Assembly: GCA_018242725.1 (NCBI GenBank)
Contig: JAFEBI010000011.1
Location: 62,001-126,000 of the forward strand
From: Nitrospira sp.
GTDB lineage: Bacteria; Nitrospirota; Nitrospiria; Nitrospirales; Nitrospiraceae
Reading direction: 5' to 3'
DNA: 64,000 nt
The notes below the pieces were generated by a model, which saw nothing but the letters and a program-made list of their open reading frames with translations, made no database searches and had not been told where the DNA came from. The position numbers and the translations under genes are program-made. The stretch's first letter is position 1, and each line of letters starts with the position of its first letter. Positions 1-8,005 of the stretch are shown here, one piece after another.

Positions 1-1869
1 CGTATAGTCGTAGCCAAATAATCGTGCCTCGCTGATATCGTAGGAATCTTTTGGGTTGTCGAAGGCCCAACCTAGCGTCTGCCCGCGTGTCCATCGCTTC
101 AACCGTGCCCGCACACTGTGGTCGCCGGTGGCGGGGAGGTTCTGGCGGAGGAGGGAGAGGCAGCGCAGGTCCGGGGAGACCGCCTCACTCATCACCGTCC
201 GCACGGCATGGCTGATCTCGGTCTGTTCCTTCGAAGAGAGTAGGGGAATCTCGTCACCAGGTTGCTTGACGAGTTGTGCCACGAGCTGTTCGCAAAATTG
301 CCAATTCTGCGGGCTTGGTTCGAGTTGTAAGGGGTTGAAGCCGGTCGGCATTCCGCGTTTCAGCGACTGATACTTCCCACCCATCGCCCGGATTCCGATC
401 TCTGCGCCTCGATCTTTGTCGAAGACCACGCAGCGGAGTCCCTGGTACTTCGTCGCAAAGGCCAACAGAGACAACTCAAGCGCGGTCTTGCCCACACCTG
501 TGCTCCCGCAGATAAAGGTGTTGCCGGGATATTTCTCGTCGCGTGAATCCCGGTCCTCCGGTGACACGTGGAAATTGAAATAGTAGGGCTGCCCGCTCGG
601 AGTCTTGAACAGGGCCAGGGCTTCGCCCCAGGGATTGCCCAATCGTTTGCCACGGGCGAAGTTGTGAAAAGGACTGAGGCAGACAAAGTTCCGGCTCGTG
701 ATGACGGCTTCGCGCGGCCGCAAACTCCAGTTACCCGGTATCTGCGCGAACCAGGCACATTCGGGGATTACATCGACGCGCGCCATCTTGAATCCCGGTC
801 CGTCTTGAAAGACGGCCCGGGTGTCGGCCAGCGCGGTGCTTACCGAATCCATCGTGTTGCCGAAGATGGCCAGACTGTAGTGATACTGACCTAGGTCGAT
901 GAGCCCACTTTGCAAATCATCCGCGGCTTGGTCCATCTGTTCGATCTCGCGAGTTGCCGCATCTTCTGACGCGATCAAATGTCCTTTCTGGGTGGCAAGC
1001 GATTTGAGAGCAGCGCGTTTGTTGAGGCACGAAAAGCTCTGGGTCTCGATGTACTCGGCATCGCTGTAGAGCAAGCCATTGTTCATGCCCGGTTCGGAGA
1101 ACGGTGGGTATTCCTGCATGTCGAGAAACCCCGCGAATTTCCGCTCGCGTGGGTGCCAGATTTCCATCATGCCCGTCCGGTCGCCGAAGTGCAGGCGCGA
1201 AGAGGGGAGGTATGACGCGAGCGGTGCTCGCCGCAGCGGGATTTCCTCCCAGACGCCATTAATGAGGTAGGCGAGAAAGGCCATTTGGTCCGAGTACACG
1301 ATCTCCTGTTTCGTATAGCTGCCGAGGCGTGTCGGCCCATACCGGCTCAGACTCGCTTCAAGTTGCTTGCCCATGTCTTCGAGGATGGTCAGCTGTCCAG
1401 TCTCGTGCTCTCGTCGTTGGGCCAAGGTGCGATAGCCCATGCGAGTGAAGAAGCTCGCGACCTTGGAAGGAAACGGTCGGTACAGCAGAGACAGATACAA
1501 CTCCGTTGCCATTTGTCGATGCTGAGTAAATGACTGATAGTAGCGATTGCTCAAGGTTTGGCAGAAGGAATTGGCCGAGACGCCGTGCAAGCGCTCGTGC
1601 ACCACGCGTCGAATTTTATGGGACCAGACGGCGAAGGACCCGCCGCCCAAGGATCGGAGAAATTGGTGCAGCGCTTCTTTGCGCATCAGGACTTCGGAAC
1701 GGTCGGCTGTTTCGAACGTAATCCCCTCCAGTTTCCAACAGGCGAGGTACTCGCCACCGGTCAAAGTGATGACGGTGGGCGTGATCGCTGTGCCCAGCGG
1801 GATATAGTCACTCGCTGGAACCTGCGCCGATGCGGCTTTCGTGAGGGCGGCTCTGGTTCTCATCAGCAT
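1..1869 (-). CDS. virB4: VirB4/TrbE-type conjugation ATPase (C-terminus outside window)
   Basis: Type IV secretion ATPase that powers pilus assembly and substrate transfer at the inner membrane. The minus-strand frame is open from ATG 1869 to the window edge, giving about 623 residues of a family usually above 800. The CagE/TrbE N-terminal region is followed by a Walker A motif, GSTGVGKT, encoded around 484-510. Near the edge comes a segment ending in RLFGYDYT, which resembles the VirB4 family LFGxD region. ATG 1869 has GAGGG about 10 bases upstream; a GTG at 1896 would overlap virB3 and is the alternative start. It follows virB2 and virB3 in one operon. The end of the protein is not visible, so intactness cannot be judged. 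Confidence 0.9.
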   Translation of the reverse strand, partial: MLMRTRAALTKAASAQVPASDYIPLGTAITPTVITLTGGEYLACWKLEGITFETADRSEVLMRKEALHQFLRSLGGGSFAVWSHKIRRVVHERLHGVSANSFCQTLSNRYYQSFTQHRQMATELYLSLLYRPFPSKVASFFTRMGYRTLAQRREHETGQLTILEDMGKQLEASLSRYGPTRLGSYTKQEIVYSDQMAFLAYLINGVWEEIPLRRAPLASYLPSSRLHFGDRTGMMEIWHPRERKFAGFLDMQEYPPFSEPGMNNGLLYSDAEYIETQSFSCLNKRAALKSLATQKGHLIASEDAATREIEQMDQAADDLQSGLIDLGQYHYSLAIFGNTMDSVSTALADTRAVFQDGPGFKMARVDVIPECAWFAQIPGNWSLRPREAVITSRNFVCLSPFHNFARGKRLGNPWGEALALFKTPSGQPYYFNFHVSPEDRDSRDEKYPGNTFICGSTGVGKTALELSLLAFATKYQGLRCVVFDKDRGAEIGIRAMGGKYQSLKRGMPTGFNPLQLEPSPQNWQFCEQLVAQLVKQPGDEIPLLSSKEQTEISHAVRTVMSEAVSPDLRCLSLLRQNLPATGDHSVRARLKRWTRGQTLGWAFDNPKDSYDISEARLFGYDYT

Positions 1870-1883
1870 AGGTCTGTTGACCC

Positions 1884-2225
1884 TCAACTCTTCCACTGTG
1901 ATCGTCTAGTCTTCAATGACAGGGGACTATAGGAGATGGCGCCCCACGTCGCCCGGCTGGGTCCGTGCCGAAGTCGCATCCGCGTCCGCATCATCACTTG
2001 GTGCAAGCGCTGATCGTCCGTCTTCGTCGTTTGGCGCATCCAGAGCAGAATGGGGATTGCAGTCAGCACAATCCCCAGAGAGACGTACCCGCTCACGAGA
2101 TAATAGAGCCAGATCGCCAACAGGAGGGTGAGGCCGCCGAACAGAATCAACGGCACGATCGGCACGCCGCCCAACATTGCGGGTCTCGTGCAACCCGTGA
2201 AGATGGGATCGCGAAAGCCGTCCAT
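1884..2225 (-). CDS. virB3: VirB3/TrbD-like type IV secretion protein
   Basis: Small inner-membrane component of the conjugation channel, 113 residues. It opens with the family-typical phrase DPIFTGCTRPAMLGG, followed by two adjacent hydrophobic segments (about residues 19-60) and a basic C-terminal tail, as in VirB3. It starts one base after the virB2 stop and ends just before virB4, so the three are almost certainly cotranscribed and translationally coupled. The order virB2-virB3-virB4 is standard for this system. The last 25 residues are low-complexity basic and may be lineage-specific. Confidence 0.85.
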   Translation of the reverse strand: MDGFRDPIFTGCTRPAMLGGVPIVPLILFGGLTLLLAIWLYYLVSGYVSLGIVLTAIPILLWMRQTTKTDDQRLHQVMMRTRMRLRHGPSRATWGAISYSPLSLKTRRSQWKS

Positions 2226-2226
2226 G

Positions 2227-2586
2227 TTAGTTGATCAACCAGGCCGCGATTCCCGCAGCGCCGCCCACCAGAATACCGCCGATCACAACGTTACTTACGT
2301 CGGACCATTGGGCATGGCTGAAGGCCATCTTGAACCCGGCCCACATGATGGCGACGGTAAAGAGCGTCACCGCGACACTCGTGAGCACGGTTTGCACGTT
2401 CTGCATCACCGTGTTGACTTTAGTGATCTGGGCCCAGGCCGGGTCCGATTCCAACAGGATGACCACCCCGAGGAGCCAAGAAGCGGCCGTGATCAGACGC
2501 CCATTCCCTCGGTTGACCCCTCGAAAGGTCCCTATCCCCAAAGTAACCTGCTGTGTCACACCCGCTTCCGTCATTACGTCTTCCAT
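2227..2586 (-). CDS. virB2: VirB2/TrbC-like pilin
   Basis: Prepilin of the conjugative pilus. I chose ATG 2586 (119 residues) because a strong purine-rich ribosome site (GGAAGGGAAG) lies directly before it; the frame itself is open further upstream. The protein has a hydrophobic leader-like segment ending in a PAWAQ cleavage-type sequence near residue 50. Two transmembrane helices follow, the second in the glycine-rich stretch IGGILVGGAAGIAAWL at the C-terminus, which is the normal VirB2/TrbC plan. It heads the virB2-B3-B4 operon; the promoter should lie in 2590-2970. Confidence 0.85.
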   Translation of the reverse strand: MEDVMTEAGVTQQVTLGIGTFRGVNRGNGRLITAASWLLGVVILLESDPAWAQITKVNTVMQNVQTVLTSVAVTLFTVAIMWAGFKMAFSHAQWSDVSNVVIGGILVGGAAGIAAWLIN

Positions 2587-2975
2587 CTTCCCTTCCTTTC
2601 TGTGAAGTGACCTCTGTGGCGAGCATGCATCGCCTTCTGTGCTCGCACTAACCGCCAAACCGGGGGTGACATGTAGTGAGGTTCACTTTTTGGGTCAAGC
2701 CTGTGGTCACTACGTAGCTGCGGCGATTACATGATTGAATTGTGTCCGCGACGACAGAGGGGCAAGCGTGTGCCGTTGTGGCAGACATCGTTCTCCGCCA
2801 TCGAACAGGACGCTCGCCATTCTCGCTGAGGCTGAAACGATGCAGCGAACGGCTGCTTATCACGGTTCCACAGGCTCAAGAAGACCTCATCCCAGCGCTC
2901 ACATCGAATGTCACCGCTGAGTACCTATATCTGGTCTTGCGCCAGCACTACTAAAATTGGTAGTATGCGTCTCCA
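2587..2975. other. Divergent intergenic region between virB2 and the toxin gene
   Basis: About 390 bases without a convincing gene, lying between the leftward conjugation operon and the rightward toxin-antitoxin operon, so it should carry both promoters. The only clear structure is the dyad at 2947-2964, listed separately. No tandem repeats or origin-like iterons were seen. Confidence 0.5.
2947..2964. promoter_or_regulatory. Dyad ACTAC-N8-GTAGT, candidate antitoxin operator
   Basis: A perfect 5-bp inverted repeat with an AT-rich 8-base centre lies 11 bases before the toxin start. Type II antitoxins with an XRE fold normally repress their own operon through such dyads, so this is the most likely binding site of the 3353-3679 product. 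The link is inferred from position only. Confidence 0.4.
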
Positions 2976-3347
2976 ATGGACAGAATGGAGAGGCGATCAT
3001 CTGAACCAACATACAAGGTCATTTTTTATCGGACGGCTCAGGGAGCCGAACCGGTGAGAGAATGGTTGCAGTCCTTGGAGAAGCTTGAGCGGTTCCAGCT
3101 TGGGAAGGCGATTCAAGTGCTGCAGACGAATGGGCCGGCGCTGTCCATGCCCTTTGCCTGTCCGCTGGGCGGCGGACTCTATGAATTGCGCGAGCGGATC
3201 GGAAAAGTCCGTTATCGCGTGTTCTATGGATTTGACGGTGGACGGATTGTCGTCCTGCTGCATGCCGCGCTGAAAGATCAGCGTGTCATTGAAGACGACC
3301 TTGCGCTGGCTCGACGACGGTTGAAGGACTATTTTGACAGGAGGTAG
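2976..3347 (+). CDS. RelE/HigB-like toxin (Gp49 family)
   Basis: Predicted mRNA-interferase toxin of a type II toxin-antitoxin system, 123 residues. The central part resembles the phage Gp49-like/HigB family: an EPVREWLQSL segment, then a lysine/arginine-rich core ending in LYELRERIGKVRYRVFYGF and a C-terminal LARRRLKDYF helix. Arg and Tyr residues in that core are the usual catalytic set. A second ATG nine bases downstream is an alternative start. The toxin gene precedes the antitoxin gene by five bases, the order typical of HigBA. A stabilising role for the mobile element is likely. Confidence 0.8.
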   Translation: MDRMERRSSEPTYKVIFYRTAQGAEPVREWLQSLEKLERFQLGKAIQVLQTNGPALSMPFACPLGGGLYELRERIGKVRYRVFYGFDGGRIVVLLHAALKDQRVIEDDLALARRRLKDYFDRR

Positions 3348-3352
3348 AGACA

Positions 3353-3679
3353 ATGAAAGCCAGAAAGCCATTGAAGGCGGTGGGGAGTTCCTTTGATAGC
3401 TGGCTTGCGGAACAAGGGGACTCCTTCAAAGCCGATGTCATTGCCGGGGCAATGAAACGGCAATTCGTCATGGAACTTCGGGCGATGATGAAGGCCAACG
3501 GTCTTGGTGTGAACGGGCTCCAAAAACTCCTGCGAACGGGACCCTCTCAAGTGCAGCGGTTACTCGACCCTGAGGATGTCGGCATCTCCCTGAAGTCGAT
3601 TGCGAAGTTGCTGGCTGTCTTTGGGGCAGCGGGTCAGATTTCTGTGGAGCCGCGGCACTCCAAGAAGCGGGTGGCGTGA
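3353..3679 (+). CDS. XRE/HigA-like antitoxin
   Basis: Predicted DNA-binding antitoxin of 108 residues that neutralises the preceding toxin and represses the operon. The C-terminal two thirds hold a helix-turn-helix (MKANGLGVNGLQKLLRTGPS, then QVQRLLDPEDVGISLKSIAK). Its ribosome site AGGAGG lies inside the last codons of the toxin gene, so translation of the two is linked. The N-terminal 30 residues are probably the toxin-binding part. Family assignment is from the HTH pattern and gene order. Confidence 0.8.
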   Translation: MKARKPLKAVGSSFDSWLAEQGDSFKADVIAGAMKRQFVMELRAMMKANGLGVNGLQKLLRTGPSQVQRLLDPEDVGISLKSIAKLLAVFGAAGQISVEPRHSKKRVA

Positions 3680-3902
3680 CTCGCACGTCTTGGCTGGTCG
3701 GCATTCGCGTTCGATCTCGCGCAATGTGCGGTCTTGATCCTATGAAAGGCTCAGCCGGCCTGCAACCAATGGAAGAATACACAATGATCACGCATCGAGA
3801 CGTGATGAAACAGGCTTCCGACGAAGCGCTGTCGGGCCATTGAGGTGCGAGCGACACGCACTCTCGCGGAGGTCGAAAGAGAGCATGTGAACATGACGGC
3901 CG

Positions 3903-4190
3903 TCAAGTTCGACAGATGACGGTCATGGTGGAAGGTTTGAAGAGGCGTTGTGCCAGCCGGACTGCCGCATCCAGTCGGGTGAAGACGCGCGGCACGCGGG
4001 GCTTGTGTCGCGTTGCCAAAAACCACTGTTGCGTCTTTCCTGAATGAGCACACTTGGCTGCTATTGGTTTTTTCCCACGGCCCATATGGTGACCGCATTC
4101 ACACTCCGTGAGACGCGCGAGGTGCTGGAGAAATTCTTGCTGCGCATAGTACTGCGGGCGTGGCATTGGTTTCATTCGATTGTGGTGCTT
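3903..4190 (-). CDS. Small basic protein with possible zinc site, function unknown
   Basis: A 95-residue frame starting at ATG 4190. It contains CECGHHMG and a further Cys (AKCAHSG) that together could bind zinc. A C-terminal RVFTRLDAAVRLAQRLF segment resembles short proteins seen on conjugative plasmids. The ribosome site is weak, and a downstream ATG (4175) is possible. It lies alone on the minus strand between the toxin-antitoxin pair and a 77-residue gene. I could not assign a function; it may be spurious, but the Cys arrangement and amphipathic tail argue for a real gene. Confidence 0.4.
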   Translation of the reverse strand, partial: KHHNRMKPMPRPQYYAQQEFLQHLARLTECECGHHMGRGKKPIAAKCAHSGKTQQWFLATRHKPRVPRVFTRLDAAVRLAQRLFKPSTMTVICRT

Positions 4191-4655
4191 CATCTGTGAG
4201 GTCTCTCGCGGAGAATGCGTCTCGGCGGCTGATATATAGCCTGCTGTCGTCAAGAGCGCAAAGTTCCTGCCCCAGCCCTCGACCTGGTTGTTACTTACAC
4301 CGCGTTAGGTAACTGGAACCCTCGTGCGATTGGTGCTAAAGATTAAGATCATGCTCCCCCCGTGTCCGCCTCTGTTCCAATGCGAATGCGCGTGCTTGCC
4401 TTTTCCCACCACTCGTCAGCATGAGTGCTCCTTGACTCCATCCGGGCGTGCTTGCTCGTGGCTTGGTCCGTCGGGCCGGTCTTCGCTTGCCCTGCCTCGG
4501 CTGCACCGGTCTCGCCCGCTTCAACCTGCGGGCATGCCCGTTGCCAACCGCCGAGCCAGACGCTCGACGGCCCCACTCCATCCCTCCTGCCGTGTGTCTG
4601 GGCTCTCCCCCGCTTGTGAGAGAGCCACATTCACACTTACACAGGAGGTTTCAAC
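4191..4655 (+). other. Long GC-rich leader before the 77-residue gene
   Basis: About 465 bases without a supported gene. Open frames exist on both strands but look like compositional artefacts of Pro/Arg/Ser-rich sequence. The part after 4340 is probably the 5' leader of the gene at 4656. No defined RNA family was recognised. Confidence 0.3.
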
Positions 4656-4889
4656 ATGGCCACTCAAGTATCACGCCCCGTCCACTTGTTTCAGTGCGCA
4701 ACCGTGCGTGCGTCGATCTGGAGGAATGAGGGCAAGCGCGGCGCGTTTCACGCGATCACGCTGTCCCGCACCTTCATGGATGCCGAGGGGCATCCGAAGA
4801 GCTCCGCTTCGTTCGGCAGGAACGACCTCTCAGCTGTCGCGACCGTAGTCGCCCAGGCGGAGCAGTGGATTCGTGAGCACGCGGTGTAG
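4656..4889 (+). CDS. Conserved small protein of mobile elements, function unknown
   Basis: A 77-residue protein with a near-ideal ribosome site (AGGAGG, 7 bases before ATG). The layout RASIWRNEGKRGAFHAITLSR, then SASFGRNDLSAVATVVAQAEQWI, matches a family of short proteins I have seen on plasmids and integrative elements, often near RadC-type genes as here. The family has no assigned role that I know of. No signal peptide, membrane segment or metal site is visible. It is followed 10 bases later by a strong hairpin (4900-4929). Confidence 0.75.
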   Translation: MATQVSRPVHLFQCATVRASIWRNEGKRGAFHAITLSRTFMDAEGHPKSSASFGRNDLSAVATVVAQAEQWIREHAV

Positions 4890-4899
4890 CCGTCTCACG

Positions 4900-4929
4900 G
4901 CTGCCTCTGGTCTTCGGGCCAGGGGCAGC
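4900..4929 (+). terminator. Hairpin after the 77-residue gene
   Basis: An 11-bp stem (GCTGCCTCTGG against CCAGGGGCAGC, one G-U pair) with an 8-base loop starts 11 bases after the stop codon. There is no U-run, so it could be a Rho-dependent or attenuating structure, or an mRNA 3' stabiliser, rather than a classical terminator. Confidence 0.4.
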
Positions 4930-5312
4930 ACCATTGCTGTCTGAAGGGACGATGCGACTCGCATTGGCTCGTGACGGGCCGTGAGCCGCTCAGCGTTTCT
5001 CCTAATTGGTAATCAATCTCCGCACTATTCCCCGACCACACGATCATCCTCGGTTCCCATTAGCGTATCTGCTCTTTCCGATCCGCTTCGCACTACCAAT
5101 TGCGGTACTCCGTCCATGTCCCGAAACAGTCGCGTTCATCGGTCGTAGTCGGTGATCGGACTTGTTCTGCCATGTGAGGGCGGTGGCCTGCCGCGCATGG
5201 ATCGTCTCACGCAGCGTCCGCGCCAGCCAAAGATCTGTCACGGCCGCTGCTGAGTTCTCAATCGCCCGTGCTGCTCCGGCAGTCCGCGCCCTGTCACCTC
5301 CGTTGTCCTGCC

Positions 5313-5342
5313 CTGGCGCTTCGGCCTCTGCGAAAGCGCCAG
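5313..5342 (+). other. Hairpin in the radC leader
   Basis: A perfect 9-bp stem (CTGGCGCTT / AAGCGCCAG) with a 12-base loop ends 27 bases before the radC ATG and 14 before its AGGAGG site. It lies within about 480 gene-free bases (4890-5369). It may tune translation; nothing else in the stretch was recognisable. Confidence 0.35.
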
Positions 5343-5369
5343 TTCGTTCAACATGCAGGAGGTGCCACC

Positions 5370-5843
5370 ATGGCCAAACAATCCGTCAACCGACTTCCCG
5401 TTCCACAGTTCATTCCGCGTTATCGTGTCACGCTCGTACCTGAGGGTGGTCACACCGCTCCCTGCGGTCTTCTTCGTGATTCCGCTGCGGCGGGCGCGGC
5501 GCTGCGCCCATGCTTTGCCGGTCTCGATCGCGAGCAGTTCCTCGTCTGTTGTCTCGATGCTAAAAATGTCAGTATCGGCGTGAACATCGTCTCGATCGGA
5601 TCGCTCACGCTTAGCATTGTTCACCCTCGTGAAGTCTTCAAACCGGCAATCCTCCTCAACGCCTGTGCGATTATCGCCGTCCACAATCATCCGTCCGGAG
5701 ATCCAACGCCAAGCCCTGAGGATCGGACGCTCACCACACGACTGCGGGAAGCTGGAGACCTGCTGGGCATCAGGTTACTCGACCATCTCATTCTCGGTGA
5801 CGATCGTCTCTATAGTTTTGCAGATCAGGGCTGGCCGCTGTGA
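5370..5843 (+). CDS. radC: RadC-like JAB/MPN domain protein, short form
   Basis: 157 residues from ATG 5370, chosen for the strong AGGAGG site 6 bases upstream. It is only the C-terminal JAB (MPN) metalloprotease-like domain of RadC, without the N-terminal UPF0758 helix-hairpin-helix part. The JAMM motif HNHPSGDPTPSPED lies at about residues 105-118, with the HxH pair and the following Asp intact, so zinc binding is plausible. Short RadC proteins of this type are typical of plasmids, ICEs and phage-like islands; their biochemical role is unsettled. Its neighbours are also element-type genes. Confidence 0.85.
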   Translation: MAKQSVNRLPVPQFIPRYRVTLVPEGGHTAPCGLLRDSAAAGAALRPCFAGLDREQFLVCCLDAKNVSIGVNIVSIGSLTLSIVHPREVFKPAILLNACAIIAVHNHPSGDPTPSPEDRTLTTRLREAGDLLGIRLLDHLILGDDRLYSFADQGWPL

Positions 5844-6401
5844 GTCGACAGCGAACGTCCTCTCGCACTCGCGTTGATATCCTTCTGAGCGGATGACGCA
5901 TGTCGACACATCGGAAATTCTAGCTCCCTACCACAAGTAGCGGTCTGCTTCTGACACATCGGATGCCTAAAAAACCGGCAACATGCTCCAAGGGGCATGA
6001 TGCGCCGTCACTGGAGCCGCTCAATGCGACTTGTGCACAAGGTTATCCCCAAAACGTGGGGACAACGACTGAGGGTGATGGTCTCACTCTCATGCTATTT
6101 GAGGTGGGTATAGGCGAGTGGTAGCGACTGGTGTTCGCGGCGGGTGACCGATGGCTACATTGAACGGGTGTCTATGGCCGAGAGTCTACTATCCGATTCT
6201 ACGACCAGCAAAATGCCCACCGTCTAGCTATATCCGCAGGGCCCAGTTAATAATTGCAGCGGTGCAAACAATTCCCTCTAGCCTGCTTAAGTTAAACTAC
6301 ACATGAGACCGGTTATGTACTGGGTGCTGAAATAGCTACCTGCTTGTGAACGTGCCCACTGTCCGTCTCTAGACAGCGCCAGACGCGGTCAGAAGAACTT
6401 C
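5844..6401. other. Gene-free region between radC and merR
   Basis: About 560 bases with no supported coding frame. It contains the GTTATCCCCA dyad (6042-6066) and a small TTGCA-GCGG-TGCAA hairpin (6254-6267). The region marks the junction between element backbone and resistance cargo; no insertion-sequence ends could be identified. Confidence 0.4.
6042..6066. repeat. Inverted repeat GTTATCCCCA-N5-TGGGGACAAC
   Basis: Two 10-base arms with one mismatch and a 5-base centre. The arms resemble a DnaA box with changes (TTATCCCCA against TTATCCACA). It could be a protein-binding dyad of the element; no neighbouring copies form an iteron array. Confidence 0.4.
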
Positions 6402-6818
6402 CTATTTTCCACGATAAGATTCGCTTTGCTCAAGAACTTGAATAATGGGGCATCTTTTTGAAGAGTTTCCGGTTTCGCATTGTCGAACGAGAGCGGTTAG
6501 CGCTCTCCGCATGATCGTGAGTCCGGTCAGCTTCTGGTCAATTGCATTTATCTTGTCCAGCGCAAGAGCGCGGGTTTTGCCACAGGCGCGGGCCGCTTCT
6601 ATTCCCATGAGAATGGTTACCTCATTCAGGGTAAACCCAAGAGCCTGAGCGCGCTTGATGAACCGGATGTGCTTTACAATATCCGCTGGATAGTGGCGAT
6701 ATCCCATGTAAGGCTTCTTTGGCTCCGCTAGGAGCCTCCGCCGCTGATAATAGCGAATCGTCTCGACGTTGACCTCCGCCAGCTTCGCCACCTTTCCTAT
6801 TGTCAATTCCTGAGCCAT
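6402..6818 (-). CDS. merR: MerR mercury-responsive regulator
   Basis: Transcription regulator that represses and, with Hg(II), activates the divergent merT promoter. 138 residues: winged HTH at 5-45, dimerisation helix, then the metal site. Cys79, Cys114 and Cys123 have exactly the spacing (35 and 9) of Cys82, Cys117 and Cys126 in Tn501/Tn21 MerR, so mercury sensing rather than another metal is well supported. It is transcribed away from merT, and the operator 6830-6860 starts 12 bases upstream of its start codon. Confidence 0.93.
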   Translation of the reverse strand: MAQELTIGKVAKLAEVNVETIRYYQRRRLLAEPKKPYMGYRHYPADIVKHIRFIKRAQALGFTLNEVTILMGIEAARACGKTRALALDKINAIDQKLTGLTIMRRALTALVRQCETGNSSKRCPIIQVLEQSESYRGK

Positions 6819-6829
6819 TGAAATACCCC

Positions 6830-6860
6830 TTGATTCCGTACCTTAGTACAGGGTTTAGGA
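6830..6860 (+). promoter_or_regulatory. PmerT promoter with MerR operator
   Basis: TTGATT (6830-6835) and TTAGGA (6855-6860) are separated by 19 bases, the overlong spacing typical of MerR-activated promoters. The dyad CCGTAC-CTTA-GTACAGG lies in the spacer, as in Tn21. Transcription should start near 6867, which rules out the in-frame ATG at 6860 as the merT start. Confidence 0.85.
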
Positions 6861-6892
6861 TGAATCAAGATAGCGGCTCTGGAGATAAAGCT

Positions 6893-7231
6893 ATGGATTT
6901 AGGAAATGGAAGGGGAACACTCATTGGGGGCGTGCTGACTGCGGTGGGTGCGTCGGTGTGCTGTGTCGCGCCGCTTGTCCTCCTGACACTTGGCATCAGT
7001 GGGGCATGGATTAGCGCCTTGACCGCGCTAGAACCGTTGCGCCCGGTCTTCATTGGTTTAACGTTGCTGTTCCTAGGACTATCCTTTCGGAAGGTCTATC
7101 TAAATCCACAAAGTTGTGTCCCCGGCGCAGCATGCGCCGATCCGCACACAGTGAAACGCCAGCGCGGCATGTTTTGGGCGGTTACAGTGCTGGCACTCAC
7201 CCTGCTGGCTGTGCCGTGGGTTGCGCCATGA
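6893..7231 (+). CDS. merT: MerT mercuric ion transporter
   Basis: Inner-membrane protein that brings Hg(II) into the cytoplasm, 112 residues with three membrane helices. ATG 6893 was chosen because GGAG lies 8 bases upstream and earlier ATGs lie before the predicted transcription start. The first helix carries the vicinal pair Cys23-Cys24 (GASVCCVAPLVLL) and the cytoplasmic loop has two more Cys (NPQSCVPGAACADP), all conserved in MerT. It normally works with periplasmic MerP and reductase MerA, neither of which is present here. Confidence 0.92.
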   Translation: MDLGNGRGTLIGGVLTAVGASVCCVAPLVLLTLGISGAWISALTALEPLRPVFIGLTLLFLGLSFRKVYLNPQSCVPGAACADPHTVKRQRGMFWAVTVLALTLLAVPWVAP

Positions 7232-7241
7232 AAGGAGTTAT

Positions 7242-7442
7242 ATGGCAGACGTACTGCTTCAATCGGTTCTGACGTGCCCGCAATGCCAGAACGCTGTGGA
7301 AGAAACAATGCCGACCGATGCCTGTTTGCATGTTTACGAATGTCCGCAATGTAGAGCGGTGCTGCGGCGAAAAGACGGGGACTGCTGCGTGTTCTGTTCG
7401 TATGGCTCGGTAAAATGTCCCCCGGTGCAGATGCAAGAATGA
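7242..7442 (+). CDS. GDCCVxC-domain small protein
   Basis: 66 residues from ATG 7242 (AAAGGAG upstream), directly after merT. Two CPQC knuckles suggest a zinc ribbon, followed by the signature GDCCVFCSYGSVKCPP. This family is found with mercury genes and in some bacteria has selenocysteine in the GDCC motif; here all positions are ordinary Cys codons. A thiol role in Hg(II) handling or delivery is plausible but not established. It is the last gene of the short rightward mer transcript. Confidence 0.85.
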   Translation: MADVLLQSVLTCPQCQNAVEETMPTDACLHVYECPQCRAVLRRKDGDCCVFCSYGSVKCPPVQMQE

Positions 7443-7488
7443 AGCGTCACAGGAAACACGGTTAGGAGGCGTCCGACGTCCGGGGAAA

Positions 7489-7812
7489 TTATGAACGGGG
7501 AGTCCACAAAATGATGGCTGCGCCGATGAGAGAAACCGTTGCTCCTATAATATCCCAGCGGTCGGGGCGGATGCCTTCCACTGCCCAAAGCCAACCGAGC
7601 GTGGTTGCGATGTAGATACCTCCATAGACGGCGTAGGCGCGCCCTGCATATTCTACTGGACTCAGTGATAATAACCATGCGAACAACGCGAGGGAAAGCA
7701 TGCCGGGCAACAGCCAGAGGATGGGTTTACCTTCCCGGTACCAAAACCAAAAAACAAAACATCCGGCAATTTCAGCAATAGCCGCCGCGATATAGATTAA
7801 AAATGTAACCAT
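7489..7812 (-). CDS. ynfA: YnfA family (UPF0060) membrane protein
   Basis: 107 residues, four membrane helices, matching YnfA along its whole length (for example [24 protein letters not shown]). These SMR-like proteins are often carried in metal or drug resistance islands; the substrate is unclear. It converges with the mer transcript and shares its direction with the fluoride and arsenic genes. ATG 7812 has a GGGAGG site upstream. Confidence 0.9.
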   Translation of the reverse strand: MVTFLIYIAAAIAEIAGCFVFWFWYREGKPILWLLPGMLSLALFAWLLSLSPVEYAGRAYAVYGGIYIATTLGWLWAVEGIRPDRWDIIGATVSLIGAAIILWTPRS

Positions 7813-7868
7813 GCGCTCCTGCCTCCCTCCCTATTTCAGTCACTCTAGACATAAACTTTCCCCAAAAA

Positions 7869-7881
7869 CCACTTATGAAAC
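7869..7881. repeat. Direct repeat copy 1 (CCACTTATGAAAC)
   Basis: Thirteen bases identical to the left part of the copy at 7986-8005. It lies 57 bases beyond the ynfA start, with 104 bases of gene-free sequence before the next copy. Confidence 0.5.
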
Positions 7882-7985
7882 GGTGTGAAGTCAACGTCCT
7901 ACGATCCGCACGGTCACGGCTGCGAACCGGTGCGTCCGAATTGAACACGGTGCGCGGCGTACGGTGTCACCCGTCTGGCAGGTCA

Positions 7986-8005
7986 CCACTTATGAAACAG
8001 GGGAG
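7986..8005. repeat. Direct repeat copy 2 (CTTATGAAACAGGGGAG)
   Basis: Seventeen bases (7989-8005) identical to the copy at 9130-9146. It overlaps the stop codon of the transporter gene 7990-8595. Together with copy 3 it brackets the transporter-crcB-riboswitch module. Confidence 0.6.

Noticed and set aside
4324..4848. Long Arg/Ser/Pro-rich open frame on the plus strand
   Set aside because: Composition typical of chance GC-rich frames; it overlaps the well-supported 77-residue gene in another frame and has no ribosome site.
6800..6892. Longer merT starting at ATG 6800 or 6860
   Set aside because: These codons lie before or inside the MerR-controlled promoter, upstream of the expected transcription start; ATG 6893 has a ribosome site and the family length.
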